Made by a program: the position numbers and the translations under genes
NCBI GenBank assembly: GCA_030019105.1
Contig: JASEGY010000046.1
Span: forward strand, 1 to 9,717
Length of the DNA stretch: 9,717 bases
Origin: a bacterium
GTDB lineage: Bacteria; UBA9089; JASEGY01
Direction of reading: 5' to 3'
The notes under the pieces: model-generated
Databases searched by the model: none
What the model was told of the DNA's origin: nothing
What the model saw: the letters and a program-made list of their open reading frames with translations, nothing else
In this document: piece after piece, positions 1 through 5,539 of the stretch
Numbering within the stretch: the first letter of the stretch is position 1
Layout of the letters: each line of letters opens with the position of its first letter

Positions 1-141
1 CAACAAGATGCCGTGAACATTGGGATTCTCTATTTCACTCCGACAGACTGCTAGGATAGACTCTTAACCCGCAGGGTTTTCTTGACAAGAAGTGCCTCAG
101 TGAACCAGAATGGCGAAGGCGTCTAACAAACGAAAGGAAAG
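1..141. other. Intergenic DNA with short palindromes, no gene seen
   Basis: No coding region is supported here. Two small adjacent palindromes are visible: AACCC gca GGGTT (66-78) and TTCTT gac AAGAA (79-91). Each has 5-bp arms and a 3-nt loop. Positions 35-50 hold a 16-bp sequence repeated exactly at 5384-5399. Confidence 0.5.
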
Positions 142-186
142 AGAAGACGTTTTATCGGATAAAATAGAGCCTCGATTTTGTCTTCT
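142..186 (-). terminator. Possible stem-loop terminator after the Re-citrate synthase-like gene
   Basis: Two nested inverted repeats lie 19 nt past the stop codon. The outer arms AGAAGAC (142-148) and GTCTTCT (180-186) are 7 bp, and the inner palindrome TTTTATC/GATAAAA is at 150-164. Downstream on the minus strand the sequence is pyrimidine-rich (CTTTCCTTTC) but has no clean run of T, so a terminator role is tentative. Confidence 0.3.
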
Positions 187-201
187 GTCCTCTGTCTTCT
201 G
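181..201. repeat. 7-bp tandem repeat (TCTTCTG-type), 3 units
   Basis: Three consecutive heptamers TCTTCTG, TCCTCTG, TCTTCTG end 3 nt before the stop codon of the Re-citrate synthase-like gene. Part of the first unit also forms the arm of the stem-loop at 142-186. Confidence 0.6.
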
Positions 202-204
202 ACC

Positions 205-2004
205 TTACAACTCCATCTTGACCAGGTCTTCAAACCGCATATCTATTCCCAGAATACCAACGATCTCTTCATTTTTATCCCGAATAGGGGCAGAGACAGT
301 GATACAAAGGGCTCCGGTTATGCGGGATGTATAGAAATCAGTCAGATATGGGTTACCGTCTTCTATCGGATGAGTAAACCAATTCCGATCCGAGAAATTT
401 GCATCTTTCAGGAGGTGTTCATATTTAGCCCGGTAAGGCCGTTGAGTTACATTTCTGGTCACCCTGTTTCCTTCAGCGTCAACGATGTAGATGAGCTGGA
501 TAAAATGATTATCATCTATGGTCCGGATCATAACCGGCAGACAGCGATCAACTTCCATAGATCGAATCTCCGAGTTCTCAACCATAGATATAACCAGCTC
601 TCGACCTATTTGGCCGGCTCTTTGTTTGAGCTCATCCAGGTTGGAGTGGAAGAGTTGAGGCAGATGCTTCTTGACCTGGACATACATCTCCTTTTCTGAG
701 ATAGAGGTCACCCGCCCCGTTTTATACTGTTCTTCCACCCATTTTTGAATCTTGACCACCTCAGGATGCCGCTTATCGATCATCCTGTCACCGGTTAATT
801 CCAGATGCCGGTTAATCCAGTAGGCAATACCGGCCATACCGGACTTGTCAGTTATGGCCACCTCGAGGGGACGATTGAGGATCGCCTTAGTATCAAAGAT
901 ATTGTAAATTTCTTCATTTTTCAGGGCGCCATCGGCATGGATGCCGGCCTGGGTAGTATTAAAATCAGTTCCCACAAAGGGATAATTGGCTGGTATCCGG
1001 GCTTTAAGCTCATGACGGAAATATTCAGCCATCTCGGTAATAACGCTTGTATCAACACCCTCCGGGTCTCCTTTGAGGCCAAGGTATTCTATGATCAGGC
1101 CCTCTATGGGGGGATTGCCGGTGCGTTCTCCCAGTCCCAACAATGTCCCGTTGGCGGCGGAACATCCATAAAGCCAGGCGGCAGCCGCATTAATGAGAAC
1201 TTTATGAAAGTCATTATGTCCATGCCATTCTAATTGAGCTGAAGGAACACCACCTTCGTGAACAAGAGCGTAGATCAGCTTGGGCACGCCCCTGGGCAGG
1301 GCTGCTTCCGGATAGTTCACTCCGTAGCCCATGGTGTCACAGGCCCGCACCTTAATCGGAACTCCACTTTCTTCAGCGAGCTTCATCAGTTCCTGAACAA
1401 AAGGGATGACAAATCCGTAGATGTCGGCCCGGGTAACGTCCTCTAAGTGACATCTGGGAATAATCCCGGCCTCCAGGGCGGCCTTAACTAAGTCAAGATA
1501 CCCTTCCATCGCCTTCTTCCTGTCTTTATTCAGCTTAAGAAAAATATGATAATCCGAACACGAGGTGAGAATCCCGGTCTCGGAAAGACCCATCTGCCTG
1601 ACTAATTGAAGGTCTTCTTTCACTGCCCTTATCCAGCCGGTTACTTCCGGATATTTATACCCTCTCTCCAGGCATTTCTCCACTGCCTTTTTGTCTTTGT
1701 CACTATAAAGGAAAAATTCACTCTGCCTTATTACTCCGTTTTTGCCGCCCATCCGGTGAAGATAATCAAATATGGCCGCTATTTGATCCGGGGTATAAGG
1801 TGGTTGAGATTGCTGCCCATCCCGGAAGGTAGTGTCGGTAATCCATATCTCCTCAGCCGGCTCCATAGGGATGATCTTATAATCAAAAGAGATGCGGGGA
1901 ACACTATGATAAGGGAAAATGTCACGCAGGAGCTCCGGCTCCTCCGGTTCTACTAAGGGATATTTAGTTCTTGGTCCGGCTAAAACTTCTTTTAATTTAC
2001 TCAT
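205..2004 (-). CDS. Re-citrate synthase-like (homocitrate/isopropylmalate synthase family) with C-terminal Cache domain
   Basis: 599 aa. Residues about 50-320 form an HMGL-like TIM barrel that would condense acetyl-CoA with a 2-oxo acid, probably oxaloacetate to give citrate. Visible motifs are TDTTFRDGQQ (56-65, with D57, R61, D62), the metal-binding HGHND (261-265) and GERTGN (292-297). The N-terminal PLVEPEEPELLRD segment (16-28) and the VIRQSEFFLYS and CHLEDVTRADIYGF stretches recall the Re-citrate synthases of Clostridium kluyveri and Syntrophus rather than LeuA; this rests on memory of those sequences. Residues about 320-440 look like the usual accessory region. Residues about 452-599 form a Cache/PDC-like sensor: a leading helix, then LIYIVDAEGN (504-513), DRNWF (539-543), PYLTDFYTS (552-560) and APIRD...GILGIDM (572-589). 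No signal peptide or membrane segment is visible, so the sensor should be cytosolic. The ATG at 2004 follows a strong Shine-Dalgarno. Homocitrate or citramalate synthase activity is the main alternative. Confidence 0.8.
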   Translation of the reverse strand: MSKLKEVLAGPRTKYPLVEPEEPELLRDIFPYHSVPRISFDYKIIPMEPAEEIWITDTTFRDGQQSQPPYTPDQIAAIFDYLHRMGGKNGVIRQSEFFLYSDKDKKAVEKCLERGYKYPEVTGWIRAVKEDLQLVRQMGLSETGILTSCSDYHIFLKLNKDRKKAMEGYLDLVKAALEAGIIPRCHLEDVTRADIYGFVIPFVQELMKLAEESGVPIKVRACDTMGYGVNYPEAALPRGVPKLIYALVHEGGVPSAQLEWHGHNDFHKVLINAAAAWLYGCSAANGTLLGLGERTGNPPIEGLIIEYLGLKGDPEGVDTSVITEMAEYFRHELKARIPANYPFVGTDFNTTQAGIHADGALKNEEIYNIFDTKAILNRPLEVAITDKSGMAGIAYWINRHLELTGDRMIDKRHPEVVKIQKWVEEQYKTGRVTSISEKEMYVQVKKHLPQLFHSNLDELKQRAGQIGRELVISMVENSEIRSMEVDRCLPVMIRTIDDNHFIQLIYIVDAEGNRVTRNVTQRPYRAKYEHLLKDANFSDRNWFTHPIEDGNPYLTDFYTSRITGALCITVSAPIRDKNEEIVGILGIDMRFEDLVKMEL

Positions 2005-2010
2005 TGATTT

Positions 2011-2019
2011 CTCCTCCTC
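2011..2019 (-). promoter_or_regulatory. Ribosome binding site of the Re-citrate synthase-like gene
   Basis: GAGGAGGAG on the minus strand, 6 nt before the ATG at 2004. It fixes the start of the 599-aa protein. Confidence 0.8.
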
Positions 2020-2037
2020 GTATATTAGTGATTAGAG

Positions 2038-2140
2038 TGCCTTGGTCATCGTTTGGGCCAGTAGCGCACCTTCCCGAAAGCTTGAAGCTTTCGGGAAGGT
2101 AAGGTTGCAAGTCTAACTGGCCGAAACAATTAACATCGCC
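2038..2140. mobile_element. Miniature inverted-repeat element, family 1, copy 1 (degenerate ends)
   Basis: 103 bp between the Re-citrate synthase-like gene and the aminotransferase gene. The outer arms are TCATCGTTTGGGCCA on the left and TGGCCGAAACAATTA on the right, followed by ATCGCC. The core is a 33-nt near-perfect hairpin (2068-2100) with 16-bp arms ACCTTCCCGAAAGCTT and its complement around a single G. It matches copy 3 (5183-5284) almost base for base through the core and the right half. Unlike the other two copies it has no matching 8-bp flanks, and its outer arms have more mismatches, so it is probably older. It lies 18 nt upstream of the Shine-Dalgarno of the downstream gene. Confidence 0.7.
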
Positions 2141-2142
2141 CC

Positions 2143-2170
2143 AATTTCTAATTTCTAATTTCCAATTTCA
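2143..2170. repeat. 7-bp tandem repeat (AATTTCT-type), 4 units
   Basis: Four consecutive heptamers AATTTCT, AATTTCT, AATTTCC, AATTTCA begin 2 nt after miniature element copy 1 and end 18 nt from the aminotransferase stop codon. Confidence 0.75.
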
Positions 2171-2188
2171 AGCCGTGAATGGCTACAG

Positions 2189-3385
2189 TTATTCTAACCC
2201 GGCAACAGCCTCCTCTATTCTATCTAACCCCTTCTCTATATTCTCATCTGAGGTAGCATAAGACAGCCTCAGGTATCCCGGAGCGCCAAAAGCATCCCCC
2301 GGGACTACGGCTACCCTGGCCTGGTCTAACAAAAACTCAGTCAGCGAAAAGGAGTCCTCTATGGTCTTCCCATTAAATCTCAGGCCAAAGGCGCCTGAAA
2401 CATTAGGGAAGGCGTAAAAAGCCCCGGCTGGAGTTCTACAGGAAAAGCCCTTGATTTTATTCAGCCGCTCAACAATATACCTCCGCCGCTTATCAAACGC
2501 GGCCACCATAAACCCGATACATTCCTGGGGGCCGGTTAAAGCAGCCAGGGCTGCCTTCTGGGCCATTGAGGCCGGATTGGAGGTCGAATGAGACTGGACA
2601 TTGTCCATGGCGTCAATAATCTCTTTTGGCCCGGCAGCATAGCCGATTCGCCAGCCGGTCATAGAATATGCCTTTGAGACGGCATTGATAGTGATAGTCA
2701 AATCCTTTATTTGTGGATTCAACGAGGCAAGACTGAGATGTCTCTTCCCATCATAGATTATATACTCATAAACCTCATCCGAGATAATGTAAATCCCCTT
2801 TTCTACGGCTATACCGGCCAGCTCTTCCAATTCTTCCCGCTCATAGACTGATCCGGTTGGATTACAGGGCGAGTTAAGGAGAAGGGCTTTGGTTTTATTG
2901 GTGATAGCCTGACGGAATAGCTCTCCGGTTAGTTTAAAATCGTTCTCCTCCCGGGTTTCATTTATGATGACCGGGGCAGCGCCGGCCATCTTGACCTGCT
3001 CCTCATAACTAACCCAGTAAGGGGACGGGATAATCACCTCCTCCCCCTCATCACAAAGGACAAAGAGGGCGTTAAATAAAGAATGTTTAGCTCCACAGGA
3101 GATTAAGATTTGTGATGGCGCATAGTCCAGCTTATTATCCCGCTTGAATTTTTCACTGACCGCCTTTTTTAACTCAGGTATGCCGGAGCTGGCCGTATAT
3201 TTAGTAAATCCGGAGTTAATGGCCGCAATACCGGCCTCTTTAATTGGCTGTGGGGTGTCAAAATCCGGTTCTCCAGCCCCAAATCCAATCACATCAATCC
3301 CTGCTGCCTTCATCTGCTTTTCCTTGGCAGAGATTGCCAGAGTCATAGATGGAGAGATAGAGCTTGCTCTTTTAGATATAATCAT
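2189..3385 (-). CDS. Class I pyridoxal-phosphate aminotransferase (aspartate aminotransferase type)
   Basis: 398 aa, usual for subgroup Ib aspartate aminotransferases, which exchange the amino group between aspartate/oxaloacetate and glutamate/2-oxoglutarate. Visible features are GAGEPDFDTP (36-45), the PYW aromatic that stacks on PLP (122-124), NSPCNPTG with N175 (171-178), D203 and Y206 in ISDEVYEY, the Schiff-base lysine K238 in NAVSKAYSMTGWRIGYA, and the substrate-carboxylate arginine R373 in YLRLSYA. A TTG at 3406 would add seven residues, but it lies inside the sequence around the Shine-Dalgarno. The ATG at 3385, 7 nt after AAGGAGGA, is therefore the start. The 5' end overlaps the truncated serA reading frame by 14 nt, so the two may be translationally coupled. 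Substrate range (aspartate versus aromatic or other amino acids) cannot be read from sequence. Confidence 0.92.
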   Translation of the reverse strand: MIISKRASSISPSMTLAISAKEKQMKAAGIDVIGFGAGEPDFDTPQPIKEAGIAAINSGFTKYTASSGIPELKKAVSEKFKRDNKLDYAPSQILISCGAKHSLFNALFVLCDEGEEVIIPSPYWVSYEEQVKMAGAAPVIINETREENDFKLTGELFRQAITNKTKALLLNSPCNPTGSVYEREELEELAGIAVEKGIYIISDEVYEYIIYDGKRHLSLASLNPQIKDLTITINAVSKAYSMTGWRIGYAAGPKEIIDAMDNVQSHSTSNPASMAQKAALAALTGPQECIGFMVAAFDKRRRYIVERLNKIKGFSCRTPAGAFYAFPNVSGAFGLRFNGKTIEDSFSLTEFLLDQARVAVVPGDAFGAPGYLRLSYATSDENIEKGLDRIEEAVAGLE

Positions 3386-3545
3386 TATTTTTTCCTCCTT
3401 TAACAATCAGCCCTTCATACTCACCGATACATGCGACTAATTCTTCAGAGCTAAGCCCTGTCTTGACCTCTACCTCTATTGATTCCGCCTTTTCTAAAAT
3501 CTCTACCCCTTCCTTAGATAATGGATCACTAACTAATACCTTCAT
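3372..3545 (-). pseudogene. serA: Truncated 5' remnant of D-3-phosphoglycerate dehydrogenase (serA)
   Basis: A 57-codon frame beginning MKVLVSDPLSKEGVEILEKA and continuing to YEGLIV (residue 48). This matches the first strand, helix and second strand of the SerA substrate-binding domain, whose full protein is normally above 300 aa. The usual next residues (RSATKVT-like) are absent. After a lysine codon the frame reads GGKNNDYI, which is simply the aminotransferase Shine-Dalgarno and start region, and it stops at TAA 3374-3372. It still has an ATG and an SD-like AAAGGAGGG (3557-3565), though at a long 11-nt spacing. The rest of serA is not in the window. The simplest reading is a deletion that joined the serA 5' end to the aminotransferase leader. 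It might still be translated as a leader peptide that couples translation to the aminotransferase. Confidence 0.75.
3393..3400 (-). promoter_or_regulatory. Ribosome binding site of the aminotransferase gene
   Basis: AAGGAGGA on the minus strand, 7 nt before the ATG at 3385. It decides the start against the upstream TTG at 3406, and it lies inside the last codons of the serA remnant. Confidence 0.85.
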
Positions 3546-3574
3546 GTTGTGTTGTACCCTCCTTTCGGTCAAGT

Positions 3575-4228
3575 TCAGCTACTAATTACCAAATAGATCT
3601 TGCCTATCCTTTGAATAGTAGGAGTCTTAAAGCCTGTTTTCTGAAAAAGCCCCTTTACCTGCTTAATGGTAAAAAAATAGCACGGACAACCCTTAAGTCC
3701 AAGCCGGACCTTTCGGATAGGCGCGCGGTACGTCCACTTGAGAGGAAAGCTGGCAATCAGCTTTGACCTGGTAATTTGACGCATCTTCGAGAGAAAGGGT
3801 TCCGGGTCTTTGATATAATCAAAGAGACCGATGGCTATGGTGATGTCAAAGGTCTCATCCCCAAAATCATAATCTATGAAGTCGGCTTGAATAAATTCAC
3901 AGACATCTTCAACCCCCTCAGCCCGGGCTTGAGCCCTGGCCAATTCCAGCATTTGTGGGGCAAAATCAAGTCCAACTATTCGCCTGGCGCCCTTTTTAGC
4001 CAAGGGGATGTCAAAACGACCGGAACCACAGCCAATGTCAAGAAGTGATTTGCCCTCCATATTTCTGCACTCTTCTAAAGTGAGGCGGTATCTCTCATAC
4101 ATATCCCATCTTAAATGTTGATCCAACCAGCGGGAGAAAGTCCCTTTTTTACCTGTGTAGATAGAATCAAACTCCTTCGCTGTCTGGTCAAAATGGCTCT
4201 CTACCTGTTTGCTTACTTGATCTGACAT
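3575..4228 (-). CDS. Class I SAM-dependent methyltransferase
   Basis: 217 aa. Motif I LLDIGCGSG (62-70) binds S-adenosylmethionine. The acidic residue D88 in VGLDFA should contact the ribose, QADFIDYDF (114-122) matches the adenine-contact region, and FDITIAIGLFDYI (127-139) is the post-II strand. An N-terminal helical segment (1-55) precedes the Rossmann fold and may form the substrate lid. The C-terminal part (160-217) carries a CPC at 181-183. The substrate cannot be deduced; small-molecule methylation is more likely than RNA or DNA, given the absence of recognition domains. There is no strong Shine-Dalgarno, only GGAAC 8 nt before the ATG. The stop codon lies 29 nt from the serA remnant ATG. 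Miniature element copy 2 separates it from the aldolase gene upstream, with which it appears to have been nearly contiguous. Confidence 0.85.
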   Translation of the reverse strand: MSDQVSKQVESHFDQTAKEFDSIYTGKKGTFSRWLDQHLRWDMYERYRLTLEECRNMEGKSLLDIGCGSGRFDIPLAKKGARRIVGLDFAPQMLELARAQARAEGVEDVCEFIQADFIDYDFGDETFDITIAIGLFDYIKDPEPFLSKMRQITRSKLIASFPLKWTYRAPIRKVRLGLKGCPCYFFTIKQVKGLFQKTGFKTPTIQRIGKIYLVISS

Positions 4229-4244
4229 TTTTTATCGTTCCATC

Positions 4245-4347
4245 GGCCTTAATCATCGTTTCGACCATTGTGACCGACCAGAAACCAGGTTTCTTGGAGA
4301 AACCTGGTTTCTTCGGTGATCGAGTGGCCGAAACGATGATTATCGCC
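4245..4347. mobile_element. Miniature inverted-repeat element, family 1, copy 2, with 8-bp target duplication
   Basis: 103 bp flanked by the direct repeat GTTCCATC (4237-4244 and 4348-4355). The terminal arms AATCATCGTTTCGACCA (4251-4267) and TGGCCGAAACGATGATT (4325-4341) pair with one mismatch. The outermost bases are GGCCTT on the left and ATCGCC on the right. The core is a perfect 15-bp hairpin with a 3-nt loop: arms AGAAACCAGGTTTCT (4280-4294) and AGAAACCTGGTTTCT (4298-4312). This core is unrelated to that of copies 1 and 3, although the ends are the same. The right end overlaps the aldolase gene and supplies its stop codon. There is no room for a transposase, so it would have to be mobilised in trans. 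Confidence 0.85.
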
Positions 4348-5131
4348 GTTCCATCCTTTCTTTAAGTACTTTGATTCTTTTTTGAAGCCCGTCATAGGCT
4401 GCTTTGGCCTGGTTGGCCCGGTGTTCAAGCAAGGCTATCTCGAATTCCAGGGCCTTTTGAATGGAAAGAGCCGGGTCTTTAACCCGGCTCAGGTCAAAGC
4501 CCAGGTTTCGGGTATTTATACTTTCCGGTTTAATCTGCTCTGATATTTGCCGGGCATTATCCGGGGTTATCCCTCCTCCCACTGAAACGGCCAGCCCAAT
4601 CTGATGAGCCTTTTCAGTCACCTCTTTAACGATTTTCATCACTGGTTCATCATCCGGCTTCATCCCCATTGATCCGCTCAAATCGCTGCGGCCGATACTG
4701 ATCTTATCAATCTCCCTGATCTCCGGCAAGGCAAAGATTTCGTCTATCTGATGGTAAGTAGTTATGGTTTCAACATTAAACCCCCTGGAAAGATATTGGT
4801 ATTGCTCAGGACTGGCGGTTTCGGACAGGGCCGTGATAAAATTCTTCAGGCCATAAGGGGACTCTACCATAGGGGCAATAATCCCTTTCACTCCGATCCT
4901 TAAAAGTTCTCTGATATCATTTCTGGCCTCCGGCCCTCCGATCTTGACCTTGATGGCCATCTGGCCCAAAGCCAGATTCATGTAATATCGGATCTCTTCA
5001 AAACTTGCCCCTTCGGCCTCGGTTTCAAACTTGAGGGCCTCACAGCCATAATCATCCCGAAGCTCTTTCAGTGCCTCTCTTAACCCCTTCTCCTCCGGTG
5101 ACCAGAAGAAAAATTTCTCCTCATTTATCAT
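4340..5131 (-). CDS. HpcH/HpaI aldolase / citrate lyase beta-like family protein
   Basis: 263 aa. A TIM-barrel of the family that cleaves or forms carbon-carbon bonds next to pyruvate- or CoA-ester-type enolates using Mg2+. The candidate metal ligands are E90 in GIIAPMVESPYG (83-94) and D150 in ISIGRSDLSGSMG (144-156). KFETEAE (34-40) and KVKIGGPEA (61-69) fit the substrate-side strands, and AVSVGGGITP (181-190) a later strand. The last 35 or so residues are highly charged and helical, probably a short coiled coil. The specific substrate is not recognisable. The strong SD AAGGAGGA is 5 nt before the ATG. The final two arginine codons and TAA are contributed wholly or partly by miniature element copy 2. 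Before that insertion the protein would have ended one residue earlier, 3 nt short of the methyltransferase ATG. Confidence 0.8.
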   Translation of the reverse strand: MINEEKFFFWSPEEKGLREALKELRDDYGCEALKFETEAEGASFEEIRYYMNLALGQMAIKVKIGGPEARNDIRELLRIGVKGIIAPMVESPYGLKNFITALSETASPEQYQYLSRGFNVETITTYHQIDEIFALPEIREIDKISIGRSDLSGSMGMKPDDEPVMKIVKEVTEKAHQIGLAVSVGGGITPDNARQISEQIKPESINTRNLGFDLSRVKDPALSIQKALEFEIALLEHRANQAKAAYDGLQKRIKVLKERMERR

Positions 5132-5136
5132 CAGAA

Positions 5137-5144
5137 TCCTCCTT
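5137..5144 (-). promoter_or_regulatory. Ribosome binding site of the aldolase gene
   Basis: AAGGAGGA on the minus strand, 5 nt before the ATG at 5131. Confidence 0.8.
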
Positions 5145-5182
5145 TTATTTTCACCCTCAGGTTAATCACCGAAGGCATAAAG

Positions 5183-5284
5183 GGCCTTGTTCACCGTTTC
5201 GGCCAATAGCGACCTTCCCGAAAGCTTTAAGCTTTCGGGAAGGTAAGGTTGCAAGTCTCACTGGCCGAAACGATGAACATCGCC
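5183..5284. mobile_element. Miniature inverted-repeat element, family 1, copy 3, with 8-bp target duplication
   Basis: 102 bp flanked by the direct repeat GCATAAAG (5175-5182 and 5285-5292). The arms GTTCACCGTTTCGGCCA (5189-5205) and TGGCCGAAACGATGAAC (5262-5278) pair with one mismatch. The 33-nt core hairpin at 5212-5244 has 16-bp arms ACCTTCCCGAAAGCTT and complement around one T. The GGCCTT left end and ATCGCC right end are the same as in copy 2. It lies in the 5' flank of the aldolase gene. An 8-bp duplication is produced by several IS families, including IS1595 and IS66; the parent cannot be named from this window. Confidence 0.87.
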
Positions 5285-5289
5285 GCATA

Positions 5290-5315
5290 AAGCCTGGGGT
5301 TTTAACCACCCCAGG
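5290..5315. repeat. Hairpin and dispersed 18-bp repeat (pairs with 7798-7815)
   Basis: CCTGGGGT (5293-5300) and ACCCCAGG (5308-5315) form an 8-bp stem with a 7-nt loop. The 18-mer AAGCCTGGGGTTTTAACC (5290-5307) recurs exactly in reverse orientation at 7798-7815, upstream of pckG. Confidence 0.6.
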
Positions 5316-5340
5316 GTGGTCGATCTTTACCATCGGGATA

Positions 5341-5373
5341 AACCTCCCGCAGGTTCAAAACCTACGGGAGGTT
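5341..5373. repeat. Free-standing 33-nt hairpin
   Basis: Arms AACCTCCCGCAGGTT and AACCTACGGGAGGTT (15 nt each, 14 paired) are separated by caa. Length and design equal the cores of the family 1 elements, and each arm is itself partly palindromic (AACCT...AGGTT). It lacks the family 1 outer arms. It lies downstream of pckG on the minus strand but has no T-run, so a terminator role is not supported. Confidence 0.65.
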
Positions 5374-5383
5374 GACCAATGCC

Positions 5384-5399
5384 TCACTCCGACAGACTG
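5384..5399 (+). repeat. 16-bp dispersed direct repeat (second copy; first at 35-50)
   Basis: TCACTCCGACAGACTG occurs here and at 35-50 on the same strand. Similarity continues loosely beyond it: ATATAGCTCTTAA here against GGATAGACTCTTAA at 54-67. Confidence 0.6.
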
Positions 5400-5400
5400 A

Positions 5401-5534
5401 TATAGCTCTTAAGATAAAGTTTTTGGGGTAATAGGTTGTAAGTTGTAAGTTGTAAGTTGTAAGTTGCGCCTACAACCTACAACTTACAACCTACAACTAA
5501 AGCTAACCCCAAAATCTTTTTCTTGAATACTATA
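5401..5534. mobile_element. Heptamer-hairpin miniature element, family 2, copy A
   Basis: 134 bp starting TATAGCTCTTAAGATAAAG and ending, on the opposite strand, TATAGTATTCAAGAAAAAG. Both termini continue into a TTTTGGGG motif, so they are imperfect terminal inverted repeats. The interior is a long hairpin of 7-bp units: AGGTTGT plus AAGTTGT repeats (5433-5466) facing TACAACC/TACAACT repeats (5471-5498) across a 4-nt centre. It ends 5 bp past the pckG stop codon. The duplicated target, if any, may be TA, as in IS630/mariner-type insertions; this is an inference from the TATA at both edges. Confidence 0.75.
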
Positions 5535-5539
5535 GAAAC

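Noticed and set aside
178..1956. Plus-strand open frames opposite the Re-citrate synthase-like gene
   Set aside because: They have no recognisable family motif or credible ribosome binding site and lie entirely antisense to a strongly supported gene.
205..2004. Annotation as LeuA (2-isopropylmalate synthase) for leucine synthesis
   Set aside because: The barrel motifs are shared, but the N-terminal segment resembles Re-citrate synthases, the C-terminal region is Cache-like instead of the LeuA regulatory domain, and no leucine pathway genes are adjacent.
3386..3406. TTG start giving a 405-aa aminotransferase
   Set aside because: The TTG and the next six codons overlap the ribosome binding site of the ATG at 3385, which also matches the usual family N-terminus.
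5183..5284. Nested hairpin upstream of the aldolase gene as a riboswitch
   Set aside because: The same structure occurs at three loci, with target duplications at two of them and with a different core in one copy, which fits a mobile repeat better than a ligand-binding leader.
5433..5498. Repeat array as a possible CRISPR
   Set aside because: The units are 7 bp, directly adjacent with no spacers, and form one hairpin; there is no cas gene in the window.
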